This document shows, in pieces, positions 1 to 7,944 of a DNA stretch of 12,212 nt. How positions within the stretch are numbered: position 1 is the first letter of the stretch; every line of letters starts with the position of its first letter. The notes beneath the pieces were generated by a model that saw only the letters and a list, made by a program, of their open reading frames with translations, did no database searches and was not told the origin of the DNA. Source of the stretch: Phytoactinopolyspora endophytica (lineage in GTDB: Bacteria > Actinomycetota > Actinomycetes > Jiangellales > Jiangellaceae); assembly GCF_004138495.1 (NCBI RefSeq), contig NZ_ML142856.1, forward strand, positions 33,108-45,319, in the 5' to 3' direction. A program made the position numbers and the translations under genes.

Positions 1-656
1 AGGACCGAGACGGTTCCCAGCCCGTCGATCATGGCCGCCTCCTCGATCTCGCGGGGTATGCCGGCGAAGTACCCGGCGAGCATCCAGATGGAGAACGGGA
101 GAGAGAAGGTCAGGAACGTGATCACCAGCCCGGCGTACGACCCGACCAGCTGGACGCCGAGCCAGCTGTGCATCTGGGTGAACAACAGGAACAGCGGCAC
201 CAGGAAGAGCATGCCGGGCACCATCTGAGTGGACAGCACGGCCAGCCGGAACGCGTTCCGGCCGACGAAGGCGAACCTGGCCAGCGCATAAGCCGCCAGC
301 GCCGCCACCAGCACCGACAGCGCGGCGGAGAGCGCCGAGACCAGCAGGCTGTTCACCAGGTAACGCGCCAGCGGCATCGTGGTCCATGCGTCCAGGTAAG
401 GACCCCCCGTCACTGTGCGTGGAATCCAGCTGAAGGCACCCTGGACGTCGGCGAGCGGCTTCACCGACGACGAGACGACGACGTACAGCGGCAGAACGGT
501 GAACAGGGTCAAGAACGTCAGGCCGGCACGGCGGAACCATCGGAAGCCCACACCCTCGTGCATGCCGCCCGACATCGCACGCCGTCGTGTGCCGCGACCC
601 GTGCGGGCACTGCCCCAGCTCGGGCTGCGCCCCGGATCCCGCCCGCGCTCATTCAT
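1..656 (-). CDS. Carbohydrate ABC transporter permease, MalG type (3' part missing)
   Basis: This is the second inner-membrane permease of a sugar importer. The frame starts at an ATG at 656 and is still open at the left edge, giving 218 residues of a family usually near 270-300. After an Arg-rich N-terminus come a membrane segment (about residues 44-63), further segments (about 100-125, 138-160 and 170-195), and the EAA-loop signature EEAAMIDG at residues 205-212, which contacts the ATPase. The start overlaps the stop of the upstream permease by 8 nt, which suggests translational coupling, and a weak GAGG lies 7 nt upstream. A later ATG at 575 (residue 28) is an alternative. An ATG at 652 overlaps the upstream stop as ATGA, but its frame soon hits a stop codon. 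The substrate cannot be told. No ATPase gene is visible; in actinobacteria such systems often share one encoded elsewhere (MsiK type). Confidence 0.93.
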   Translation of the reverse strand, partial: MNERGRDPGRSPSWGSARTGRGTRRRAMSGGMHEGVGFRWFRRAGLTFLTLFTVLPLYVVVSSSVKPLADVQGAFSWIPRTVTGGPYLDAWTTMPLARYLVNSLLVSALSAALSVLVAALAAYALARFAFVGRNAFRLAVLSTQMVPGMLFLVPLFLLFTQMHSWLGVQLVGSYAGLVITFLTFSLPFSIWMLAGYFAGIPREIEEAAMIDGLGTVSV

Positions 657-1620
657 CGCGGCCTCGGGGCACGAAAGCCCTGACGTACCAAACCGACACG
701 GCCAGCAGGAAGGCCAGGACCAGCACGTTCATCGCGGAGCCCAGCCCCATGTTGAAGTTCACGAACGAGTGCTCGTAGATCAGGTTCGACAGCAACGTCG
801 CCGACTCCGGCGGCTGCGGGCCGAACAACACGTACGGGATGGCGAACTCGTTGAACGACCACAGGCCCATGATCAGGATCACGACGGCGTTCACCGGCCG
901 GATCGTCGGCAGTGTGATACTGCGGAACTGCCGCCACCGCGACGTGCCGTCCAGCGCCCCGGCCTCGTGCAGCTCGTGCGGCACGTTCTGCAGCGCCGCG
1001 AACAGCATCAGGAACGCGAACGGCCACAGCCGCCACACGGCGACGACCACGATCGCCCAGAACGCGTTCCCGCCGATCAGCCAGAACGGCCGCTCGTCGA
1101 ACAGCCCCAGCTGATCCACCAGGACGTGGTTGAGCGCGCCGTCGTCCCGGCTGAAGATGAACGACCAGCCGATGACCGCAACGAACGTGGGCACGGCGAA
1201 CGGGACCAGGAACAGCATCCGGAAGGCACCGCGAGCTCGGACGTCGGTGTTCAGCAGATACGCGGCCAGCATCCCGAGCGCCCAGGACAGGAAGACGACG
1301 AGCACCGCGAACACAAGAGTTCGCAGGAAGGTCGCCCACAGTGCCGAACCGATCGCGCCGCTCGGATCCAGCCCATTGCGGTAGTTCTCCCACCACACGA
1401 CGGGTGCGCCGGTCCAGTCCCGGATGCTCAGCTGAGTCAGCCTTGTGAGGCTGGTCCACAGCCCCACAAGGATCGGTCCAACATGGACGACCATCTCCAG
1501 CACGACCGCCGGCAGGATCAACGCATACGGAACCAGCCGCCGCCTCCTCTGGCTGCTCGGCCTTGTCGCCGCCCGCTCCCTGTTCGTTCCTCTCCCGAAT
1601 ACGGAGCCGCCGTTGGTCAT
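649..1620 (-). CDS. Carbohydrate ABC transporter permease, MalF type
   Basis: This is the first inner-membrane permease of the same importer, 323 aa, a normal length for the family. A cytoplasmic Arg-rich N-terminus (about residues 1-29) is followed by a first membrane helix (about 30-57) and five further hydrophobic segments. The EAA loop is at about residues 217-239, with HEAGALDG and a downstream LPTI, and would dock on the transport ATPase. The ATG at 1620 has a GGTGAG-like ribosome site about 8 nt upstream. The gene sits between the binding-protein gene (160-nt gap) and the MalG-type permease (8-nt overlap), the usual order for a CUT1-type sugar importer. The sequence does not identify the sugar. 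Confidence 0.95.
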   Translation of the reverse strand: MTNGGSVFGRGTNRERAATRPSSQRRRRLVPYALILPAVVLEMVVHVGPILVGLWTSLTRLTQLSIRDWTGAPVVWWENYRNGLDPSGAIGSALWATFLRTLVFAVLVVFLSWALGMLAAYLLNTDVRARGAFRMLFLVPFAVPTFVAVIGWSFIFSRDDGALNHVLVDQLGLFDERPFWLIGGNAFWAIVVVAVWRLWPFAFLMLFAALQNVPHELHEAGALDGTSRWRQFRSITLPTIRPVNAVVILIMGLWSFNEFAIPYVLFGPQPPESATLLSNLIYEHSFVNFNMGLGSAMNVLVLAFLLAVSVWYVRAFVPRGRDE

Positions 1621-1641
1621 GCCGAACGCTCACCCAAAGGT

Positions 1642-1752
1642 GGGGAGGGAGAATTTCTTCGACCGATCTTCGGGCGGCGGCAGACACACGCGACCAGCCC
1701 ACCCGAGCCACTCCGCCGACCGCGTGAGACGGAGAAGAAATTCTCCCTCCCC
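1642..1752. repeat. Perfect 19-bp inverted repeat in the spacer between binding protein and permease
   Basis: The arm at 1642-1660 (GGGGAGGGAGAATTTCTTC) is the exact reverse complement of the arm at 1734-1752, with 73 nt between them. Each arm also contains a 9-nt dyad, AGAA-N-TTCT. It fills most of the 160-nt spacer between the stop of the binding-protein gene and the permease start. In RNA the arms could form a long stem, as expected for a structure that lowers permease expression relative to the binding protein. A small MITE-like insertion is the alternative, but no target duplication is visible at the flanks. There is no U-run, so it is not a classical intrinsic terminator. Confidence 0.8.
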
Positions 1753-1780
1753 CCCGACGCCTCAGCCCGACGGCAATGGC

Positions 1781-3112
1781 TCACCCGGCGGCCTCCATCT
1801 GCCTGTCTGCTTCTTCGAGCGCCGACCGGATGTCCTCGTCGGTGACCGTGCCAGTCGCCGCCTGCGCGAAGAGCTCCTTCACCGCGCCGCCGACCAGGGT
1901 CTCCATCTGACCGACCTCCGGCACCTGGGGGAACGGCTCGGCATGGTCACGCAGGTTGACACTGAGCGTCTGGATCGCGTGATCGTCGAACGCCTCGTGC
2001 TCGTATGCCTCCTCGATGACGGGCAGCGTCCCGTAGGTCCGGTTCAGCTCGACCTGCGCGTCGACGTCGGTCAGGAAGCCGACCAGTTGTAGCGCCTCGT
2101 CGACGTGCTCGGAGCCGTCCATGACGGCGATGTTGGTGCCGGCCACCATCGACCCGATATCGCTGCCGCCCTCGGGCAGCTCGGCGGGGCTCGGGATCCG
2201 CGCGACACCGTAGTCGTCGAAGTCCAGCGAGGCCAGGGTCCGGCGCGTCGAGGCCTGCCCGAACACCATGGCCGCCGTGCCCTGCGCCAGTTGGTCGGCG
2301 GCTTCGGTCATGGTGAACTCGGCGTTGCTGGGCGACACGACCTGGTCGGTGACCATCAGGTCGAGGTAACGGCGGACGGCTGCGACCTGCTCGTCGCTGT
2401 CGAACTGCGGGTTGCCCGACTCGTCGAATAACGATCCGCCGTGCTGTCGACCCAGGATGAACGCGAAGTGCGAGCCGACCCCGCCGTTTCCTGCCAGGAT
2501 GGAAAGTCCCCACTGGTCAGTATCGCCGTCACCGTCGGTGTCCTGCGTGAGCTGCTGCCCGATGTCGACCATCTCCTCCCAGGTCGACGGGGGCTCGTCG
2601 ATGCCGGCCTCGGCGAAGAGCTCGGTGTTGTAGTACAGCCCGTACGCCTGCCCATACAGCGGGATGGTCGCGGGCGGCATTCCCTCGGCCCCGGTGGCCG
2701 CCAGGCTGGTCTCGATGAACTTGCCGGCGCCGCCGATGGCCTCCAGTGCCTCGTCGTCGAACTCGAGGAACTCCCCGGTCGCTTGCAGCGACGCCGACCA
2801 GGTATTGCCGGTGTTGAGTACATCGGGGCCCTGGCCGCTGCTCACGGCGGTGAGGATCCGGTTCCACAGGTCCGCCCACGGAACGACCTCGAGATCTACC
2901 TCGACGCCGGTCTCCTCGGTGAACGTCTCCAACAACGGCTCTAGTACGGCCTCGTCGTCGGTGATCGACGACGACATGCTCACCGCCCAATAGGTGATCC
3001 GCGCTCCTTCGGACCCGGCATTCTCATCGTCTCCGTCGGCGTCACCGCAGCCGACGAGCCCGGCACTGAGCGCCACCGATAACGAAATCGCCAGAATTCG
3101 GCCAATACGCAC
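1781..3112 (-). CDS. Extracellular sugar-binding lipoprotein of an ABC importer (solute-binding family 1)
   Basis: This protein captures a sugar outside the membrane and delivers it to the two permeases downstream. It has 443 aa, typical of the family. The N-terminus is a lipoprotein signal peptide: Arg residues, a hydrophobic stretch, then the lipobox LVGC with the lipidated Cys at residue 22 and an acidic linker. The mature part has family-1 features, including an early ITYWA strand, GPDVLN near residue 95, the IPLYGQAYGLYYN segment, PSTWEEM, and a DTDGDGDTDQWG stretch. The GTG start at 3112 is supported by GAGGGG 5 nt upstream and by the position of the signal peptide. It is the first gene of the operon, transcribed away from the dyad-rich region to its right. 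The ligand is not identifiable. Confidence 0.95.
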   Translation of the reverse strand: MRIGRILAISLSVALSAGLVGCGDADGDDENAGSEGARITYWAVSMSSSITDDEAVLEPLLETFTEETGVEVDLEVVPWADLWNRILTAVSSGQGPDVLNTGNTWSASLQATGEFLEFDDEALEAIGGAGKFIETSLAATGAEGMPPATIPLYGQAYGLYYNTELFAEAGIDEPPSTWEEMVDIGQQLTQDTDGDGDTDQWGLSILAGNGGVGSHFAFILGRQHGGSLFDESGNPQFDSDEQVAAVRRYLDLMVTDQVVSPSNAEFTMTEAADQLAQGTAAMVFGQASTRRTLASLDFDDYGVARIPSPAELPEGGSDIGSMVAGTNIAVMDGSEHVDEALQLVGFLTDVDAQVELNRTYGTLPVIEEAYEHEAFDDHAIQTLSVNLRDHAEPFPQVPEVGQMETLVGGAVKELFAQAATGTVTDEDIRSALEEADRQMEAAG

Positions 3113-3155
3113 GAATACCCCTCACCCCACACCCAAGCTGCGCGAGCCATTAAAC

Positions 3156-3259
3156 CACGGACTTCCGTGTGTCCGGCCGCGTGCTCGCCTAGCGGACATT
3201 CCGCGTTCAACGTCGCGCGCCACCTCGCTAGACCGACCAATGGAGACGGAATGTCCGCT
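3156..3259. promoter_or_regulatory. Three CGGA-N2/3-TCCG dyads upstream of the sugar operon (candidate operators)
   Basis: Three short dyads with the same half-site lie in the 234-nt divergent region: CACGGA-CT-TCCGTG at 3156-3169, GCGGA-CAT-TCCGC at 3192-3204, and CGGA-ATG-TCCG at 3247-3257. The second and third also form a perfect 13-bp inverted repeat of each other (3191-3203 and 3247-3259). The only AT-rich -10-like hexamer on the minus strand is TTTAAT, next to the first dyad, with no clear -35. Repeated matching half-sites in front of a sugar operon suggest binding of a dimeric regulator. Which protein binds, and which of the two divergent genes it controls, is unknown. Confidence 0.5.
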
Positions 3260-3266
3260 TCCCGTA

Positions 3267-3278
3267 CCACGTACGTGG
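3267..3278. promoter_or_regulatory. Perfect 12-bp palindrome CCACGTACGTGG
   Basis: This self-complementary 12-mer lies in the same divergent region, about 70 nt upstream of the sigma-factor gene. A 6-bp stem with a 2-nt loop (GGCCTG-CC-CAGGCC, 3277-3290) overlaps its right end. It could be an operator for either divergent transcript. No convincing -35/-10 pair was found beside it, so the assignment is weak. Confidence 0.3.
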
Positions 3279-3346
3279 CCTGCCCAGGCCGGAAATGTGG
3301 TTATCCGCGACGCGCTGGCAATTCCCACATCGGCACCGTCTAGACC

Positions 3347-3901
3347 GTGATCAGTAGGGTGGAAATAGACGATCCCTCGGTTCTACTCAACCGAGCGAGA
3401 AACGGTGATGAGAATGCGTTCGTCACGCTTTACCAAAGTGCGGCACCAGTCGCACGCCGAGTAGCACATCGCATAGTGCGAGATATTCACGTCGCCGACG
3501 ACCTCGTCCAGGAAGCTTTCTATCTCGTCCTCAAGGCGGTGCGTTCCGGACACGGACCAACCGACTCGTTCGGAGGATACGTCGTGTCGACCGTGAAGAG
3601 GCTCGCGTACCGGCACTCGGCGACTCAGGGCCGGATGGTCTGCATCGATGACTTCACGGCCTGGGACAACTACGTGTCCGCCACTCCGGTGGGAGGCACC
3701 CAGGCGGATCTCGTCAACGCCGCCTGGGCCAGTCTCCCGCCTCGCTGGCGGCACATTCTCTGGCTCATCGACGTCGACCGCTACTCGCCGGCTGAGCTGG
3801 CACCGGCGATGTCCATGACCGCGAACGCCGTCTCCAGCCTGGCCACCCGGGCACGGCGTGCGTTGCGCTCGGCCTACATGGCTCAGCAGAGCGAGACCTG
3901 A
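3347..3901 (+). CDS. Sigma-70 family (ECF-like) RNA polymerase sigma factor
   Basis: This is a two-domain sigma factor of 184 aa, predicted to direct RNA polymerase to a small set of promoters. Region 2 covers about residues 12-68, with ARNGDENAF and the conserved core helix DDLVQEAFYLVLKA at 51-64. Region 4 covers about 123-177, with SLPPRWRHILWL and the helix-turn-helix YSPAELAPAMSMTANAVSSL. The start is uncertain: GTG at 3347 or the in-frame GTG at 3359, neither with a clean ribosome site. No anti-sigma gene or fused zinc-finger domain follows. The protein ends soon after region 4, and the convergent regulator gene begins 7 nt later. The 5' third uses codons unusual for this window (AGG, ATA, CTA, AGA), which may reflect transfer or low expression. 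Its targets cannot be inferred. Confidence 0.88.
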   Translation: MISRVEIDDPSVLLNRARNGDENAFVTLYQSAAPVARRVAHRIVRDIHVADDLVQEAFYLVLKAVRSGHGPTDSFGGYVVSTVKRLAYRHSATQGRMVCIDDFTAWDNYVSATPVGGTQADLVNAAWASLPPRWRHILWLIDVDRYSPAELAPAMSMTANAVSSLATRARRALRSAYMAQQSET

Positions 3902-3908
3902 CAACCGC

Positions 3909-6650
3909 TCACTCGTTGACGGTGCCGAGGGCGGCCGCCAGTTCCGTACGTGACCGAACGCCAAGCTTGCGGAAGATTCTGCTCAGATGAGTCTCGACGG
4001 TCCGGACCGAGACAAAGAGTGTGGCGGCTATCTCGCGGTTGCGCCTGCCCTCGACCACGAGGGCCGCGATACGCTGCTCTGCCTCGGTCAGGTCATCGAT
4101 GTCGACCGTCTCCACCGTCGTGCGCCGACCCGTGGCACGCAGCTCCGCCTCGGTGCGGACGACCAGCGCGGCCGCCCCGCACTCCTCGGCCATCACCATC
4201 GCGCGGTGCAGCCAGGACGCTGCCTCGATCCGCCGGCCCATGCGGCGCAACCGCTCCCCGTAGCAGAGCGCCGTCCTCGCCATCTCTACCGGCGACACGT
4301 CGGCGGTGACGCGGACAGCGTCGTCGAACAACGCAAGCGACGCCTCCCCCTCGCTGAGCAACGCACGGCAGCGTGCAAGGGTATGCCGCGCCCAAGCGGT
4401 CGGAGCCTTCAGCGTCCGCTGCTCGAATTCCGCGAGCGCGCTCGCACCACTGCGGATCTCCCCGCTGCGCGCGCACGCCTCGATGTAGTCGGGCTCCGCC
4501 CCCAGAATCGATGGGTCAGCGTATTCCAAGGCGTAACGTCGGGCATGGTCCAGGACCGACATCGCCGCATCCAGCTGGCCCCGGACCAATAGCAGCGCGC
4601 CGGACTCCGCCTGTGCCAACGCCGTCGCCCACCAGTCACCGTGGCGGCGGGACCGATCGACCGACCGGTCCCGGCTCCGCCACGCCGGCTCGTCGTCACC
4701 CATCAGTCCGTGGACCCGGACCATATACGCCGGCACCACCGCCCGCCAGGCACCACCGATCCCGGTCTCCTCCCACGCCGCTGCCGCGTCTCGCGCAGCG
4801 ACGAGCCGACCAGCCTTGGCCTCGAGGATCGTCAACACCGCCAGGCTGCTGCCCCGCAGTAGCGGCGACTCGCCGATCCGCCCGTCGAGAGTGATCGCCT
4901 GCAGCAGCCGACGCGCTGCGTCAAACCGCTCGAGACGGACCAGGGTCATGGCGTGGGCGACATGCGCGTCCGCCTCGGTAAGGACATCATCACCGAGGGC
5001 GCCGACGACGAGAAGCGCGGCCGCGCCGCCGGGATCTCCGTTGATCGAAGCGAGCCACGCCGCAATCCTCCCGTGCACGGCACGCGTGCCCTCATCGAAA
5101 TGCTCCTCGTACATCTCCGCCAACGAGAGGAAGCGAGCCGCCTCGGCCGGCTCCATCCGGCAGGCGAACCCGAACGCGGCGAACAGGTTGAGACGTGCCG
5201 CGCGGTTGGGGTCGGCGTCGGCCACCTCCTGCACGTGCCGCGTGATGACCCCGGCCGCCACGTCGCCGTCCAGCAGGCTTCGCGCCCGCACCTCCAGCAG
5301 CGCGAGGTCTGCGCGCTGCTGGACCGTCGTGTCCACCCGGAAACGCTCTCTCGCGATCTGGATCGCATCCTCGACGCGGCCATCGAACAGGGCCAGACCA
5401 CCCGCGTATACGAGCCGGTCGACGCGCTCTGCATCGTTGGGCGTCAGCCGGACCGACTCGCGGGCATAGGCGGTCGCGCGTTCAAGCTCGCCGTGCCCGA
5501 GGCACTCGCCGGATGCGTGCCGCAGTTCGGCGGCGATCTCGGCGTCCTCGTCGTACCTAGACTGCGCGAGGTGCCAGAGCTGCTGGCCGCGGTCCTTGGC
5601 GTCGTAGGCGGAGGCCAGAGCCGCGTGGGCCTCTTGCCGTTCCCGGTGCGAGGCGAGATGCCACGCCATAGAGGCAGCCGCCGGACGGCGGAAGGCGAAT
5701 TGACCGTCGAACTCAGTCAGATGCTCGTCCAGCAACCACTCGGTGACCGTCCCGTCATATGCCCTCAGCGCGTGCAACACCGGGGTCAGCCGCCCGTCCT
5801 CGCTCGCGGCCGCCACGGTCAGAGCCATCCGCCGCGCGTCATCCAGCTCGCTGACCTCCCAGCACTGGGCCTCCAGAACGGACGACCGGGGCAGGTAGCG
5901 GTCAAGCTGCATCCGGCCGGCCAGCTGAGCGTCGGGAATGCGGCCCACGACGTCGAGCAGCAGCCGCGGGTTGCCGCCGGCGCGCGCCGCGATCTGTTCA
6001 GCCACCCGACGCGGCCTGCCCGGTCCGGCCGCTCTGCGTACCAGTCGAACCGCGTCGGAGAAGGGCAGCTCGTCCAGCTCCATGGTCGGCAACGCATGGA
6101 ACGGCCCGGCGCCACCGGACAGGCGTGTCGACAGCATCATGGCGGCAGGCACCGAACCAAGCCTGCGCGAGACGAAGCCCAGCACCTCCTGGGAGAGCCC
6201 GTCCAACAGGTGTGCGTCGTCGATCACGACAAGCAGCGGCGACGCCATCTCCGCGAGGAACGCCTGCGTCCTGGTGGCGACATCGTACGGGACAACGCCG
6301 TCTCGAACGTCAGCGAGCAGTTCGCGTCCGCGGGCCGCTATGTCGGTCTGGCCGGATGAATCGAGCGCGCCGGTCATGCCGGAGAGCACGAGGTGCACGC
6401 CGGAGTAGGGCCACTCCCGCTCCGCTTCGGCTGCCACCACATGGGCCAGGGCGATCTCGCTGCGCTCGCCCTCACCGCTCCCTCGGATGGTTACTGCCAT
6501 CTCGCGCAGCAGTGCGCTCTTTCCGATCCCCGCGGGCCCGGCTATCACCATCGCGCCGCCGGCGCCCGACTTCAACCGCTCGACCACCTCGCCGGCTCGG
6601 CGTACCTCCGCCGTCCGTCCGACCAGCCCGCCCCAGTCCCCATCGTCCAC
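3909..6650 (-). CDS. Large ATP-binding LuxR-family (LAL) transcriptional regulator
   Basis: This is a MalT-like signal-transducing regulator of 913 aa, typical for LAL proteins. The N-terminal AAA/STAND ATPase has a Walker A motif, GPAGIGKS, at residues 38-45 and a Walker B-like LLVVIDDAHLLD at about 139-150. A long alpha-helical, TPR-like middle rich in Ala, Leu and Arg follows. The C-terminal LuxR helix-turn-helix lies at about 852-905, with LTEAEQRIAALV, NREIAATLFVSVRTVETHLSRIFRKLG and RTELA. I chose the GTG at 6650 because GGAG lies 8 nt upstream and the ATPase domain begins soon after. The frame stays open to an ATG at 6785, but that would add 45 low-complexity residues. It converges with the sigma-factor gene. 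The inducer and regulon are unknown; closeness to the sugar operon recalls MalT, but that link is only inference. Confidence 0.93.
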   Translation of the reverse strand: MDDGDWGGLVGRTAEVRRAGEVVERLKSGAGGAMVIAGPAGIGKSALLREMAVTIRGSGEGERSEIALAHVVAAEAEREWPYSGVHLVLSGMTGALDSSGQTDIAARGRELLADVRDGVVPYDVATRTQAFLAEMASPLLVVIDDAHLLDGLSQEVLGFVSRRLGSVPAAMMLSTRLSGGAGPFHALPTMELDELPFSDAVRLVRRAAGPGRPRRVAEQIAARAGGNPRLLLDVVGRIPDAQLAGRMQLDRYLPRSSVLEAQCWEVSELDDARRMALTVAAASEDGRLTPVLHALRAYDGTVTEWLLDEHLTEFDGQFAFRRPAAASMAWHLASHRERQEAHAALASAYDAKDRGQQLWHLAQSRYDEDAEIAAELRHASGECLGHGELERATAYARESVRLTPNDAERVDRLVYAGGLALFDGRVEDAIQIARERFRVDTTVQQRADLALLEVRARSLLDGDVAAGVITRHVQEVADADPNRAARLNLFAAFGFACRMEPAEAARFLSLAEMYEEHFDEGTRAVHGRIAAWLASINGDPGGAAALLVVGALGDDVLTEADAHVAHAMTLVRLERFDAARRLLQAITLDGRIGESPLLRGSSLAVLTILEAKAGRLVAARDAAAAWEETGIGGAWRAVVPAYMVRVHGLMGDDEPAWRSRDRSVDRSRRHGDWWATALAQAESGALLLVRGQLDAAMSVLDHARRYALEYADPSILGAEPDYIEACARSGEIRSGASALAEFEQRTLKAPTAWARHTLARCRALLSEGEASLALFDDAVRVTADVSPVEMARTALCYGERLRRMGRRIEAASWLHRAMVMAEECGAAALVVRTEAELRATGRRTTVETVDIDDLTEAEQRIAALVVEGRRNREIAATLFVSVRTVETHLSRIFRKLGVRSRTELAAALGTVNE

Positions 6651-6683
6651 GTCTTTCTCTCCGCCCCTTGTATCCCACCCCGT

Positions 6684-6698
6684 GCTCAGTGACTGAGC
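6684..6698. promoter_or_regulatory. Perfect 15-bp palindrome upstream of the LAL regulator
   Basis: GCTCAGT-G-ACTGAGC is a perfect 7+1+7 dyad whose near edge is 33 nt upstream of the chosen GTG start. A weak -10-like GATACA lies between it and the gene on the minus strand. Position and symmetry suit an operator, possibly autoregulatory. No binding protein can be named. Confidence 0.4.
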
Positions 6699-6730
6699 CG
6701 GTCTTCTCCGCTCCACCCGAGCGTTGACGT

Positions 6731-6767
6731 CCTGCAGAGCGAGGCCCCGGTCAGCACGCTGTGCAGG
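6731..6767 (-). terminator. Possible stem-loop after the Dyp peroxidase gene
   Basis: Arms at 6731-6741 (CCTGCAGAGCG) and 6757-6767 (CGCTGTGCAGG) pair with one mismatch across a 15-nt loop. They begin 28 nt past the peroxidase stop. No U-run follows in the direction of transcription, so this could be a weak or factor-dependent terminator, or chance. Confidence 0.3.
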
Positions 6768-6794
6768 GCCAGCGCGCCACTCCAAACGCTTCGG

Positions 6795-7943
6795 TCAGGT
6801 GGCCTCCGACAATGTCGCGCCCAATGGCCTGTTCCGGTCGAACCCAGGCAGCACGAGGAAGCCCGCGCTCGCCGTGGTCGTGACGAAGCGCATCATCTGG
6901 TCCTGCTCATCGAGCCGCTGCTGCGTAGCGACGAAGGTGCGCAGGTCGCGCTGGAAGCACGTGAACACCAGACCCACCTCGTCGCCCTCCGCGTACGAGT
7001 ACCCACGGCGAAGCATCAGCGCGCTACCCGTCGGCCCCGGATGTGCGGCGCGCGCGTGCGAACCAATTGGCGTGACGTACCGGCCGTCAGCCGTCCTGGC
7101 CGTCAGGTTGACCTCCGACATCCGCTCGCCTCCGGACAGCGGGGCCCCATCCACCCGCTTCCGGCCGACCACGGCCTCTTGCTCATCGACACTGAGCCCA
7201 GCGAACGCCTCGATATCCGTCCGGAGCCGTCTGATCACCGCGATCGTGCCTCCCGCGGTACGACGTCCGTTCCGCAGCCACACGTTCTCGCCCAGTTCCT
7301 CTTCGCCCCGAGGGACGGCAATGCCGTCGTGGAAGCCGAACGGGTTACGGACGACGCCGTCGGCGTCCGGCCCTCGAAAGCCGAACTGGCGCCACCGCTC
7401 CGCGGCTCCAGGCACCGTCCGAAGCAACGTGCTCACTGCGGACGGCAGCACTGCGGGGTCGCTCGCGCTCGCGATCAGCAGCAGGTCGCCACCAGTCCGC
7501 TCCGGCGCCAGCTCAGTATCGCCGACGAACTCGGGCAACGGCTCGGCCCCCGGTAACCCGGCGTCCACACCGGCCACGATGCGGGGTCCGACGCCGACGG
7601 TGACAGTCAGGTCTCCGGTGTCATGCAGGTCATCGTCGAGGAATTCCAGCAATGTCTCACCAAGAGGCGGCAGGAAGGAGAGGACCGCGGGATCCGGGAC
7701 GTCGGCGACAAGCGTGAGCGAGAACGGCTGCGGGGTAGCGGGCGTCGCGATGCCCGCCTGGTGCCGGCCGGTGGCAGCGACGGGTGCGTTCTTCGCTTCC
7801 GTCGTCGGACTGGCGACATCGGCCTCGCTCCTGTCGGTCTCATCATCGAGGGCGACCCGGCCGACGACCGCCCCGGCGCCGACGCCGCCGGCACCGATCG
7901 CCAATGCACCGAGCAGGCTCCGCCGGGATGGACGAGCGCCCAC
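6795..7943 (-). CDS. Tat-exported Dyp-type haem peroxidase (EfeB-like)
   Basis: This is a secreted haem peroxidase, 382 aa from this start. The N-terminus carries a twin-arginine signal (SRRSLLGALA, Arg at residues 7-8) and a Gly/Ala-rich hydrophobic stretch. The mature enzyme has the family's opening GRHQAGI (about 59-65), the GFHDG form of the GxxDG motif (203-207, catalytic Asp 206), a likely proximal haem-ligand His in GSHARAAHP (His 296), and the distal Arg region LRRGYSY (about 311-317). All catalytic positions look intact. The GTG at 7943 has AGGGGAGG 9 nt upstream. A GTG at 7952 in the same frame touches that site and is less likely. The preceding DUF11 gene ends 1 nt before, so the two are coupled. 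The usual EfeU and EfeO iron-transport partners are absent here, which makes an iron-uptake role uncertain. Confidence 0.92.
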   Translation of the reverse strand: MGARPSRRSLLGALAIGAGGVGAGAVVGRVALDDETDRSEADVASPTTEAKNAPVAATGRHQAGIATPATPQPFSLTLVADVPDPAVLSFLPPLGETLLEFLDDDLHDTGDLTVTVGVGPRIVAGVDAGLPGAEPLPEFVGDTELAPERTGGDLLLIASASDPAVLPSAVSTLLRTVPGAAERWRQFGFRGPDADGVVRNPFGFHDGIAVPRGEEELGENVWLRNGRRTAGGTIAVIRRLRTDIEAFAGLSVDEQEAVVGRKRVDGAPLSGGERMSEVNLTARTADGRYVTPIGSHARAAHPGPTGSALMLRRGYSYAEGDEVGLVFTCFQRDLRTFVATQQRLDEQDQMMRFVTTTASAGFLVLPGFDRNRPLGATLSEAT

Positions 7944-7944
7944 C

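Noticed and set aside
415..1845. A 476-codon plus-strand open frame opposite the permease genes
   Set aside because: It is rich in Arg, Gln, Pro and His, with no family resemblance; the minus-strand permeases have EAA loops and membrane helices.
3284..3346. GGAAAT near 3291 and CGTC near 3337 as an ECF-type -35/-10 pair for the sigma gene
   Set aside because: They are about 40 nt apart, far beyond the usual 15-17 nt spacing.
4953..6359. A 468-codon plus-strand open frame opposite the LAL regulator gene
   Set aside because: The protein is a low-complexity Arg/Gly/Pro mix with no recognisable motif, and the opposite strand encodes clear ATPase and LuxR motifs. Such frames are common in high-GC DNA.
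6795..7943. Assignment of the peroxidase to a full EfeUOB iron-uptake operon
   Set aside because: No EfeU permease or EfeO-like gene is in the window; the neighbours are a DUF11 protein and a LuxR-type regulator.
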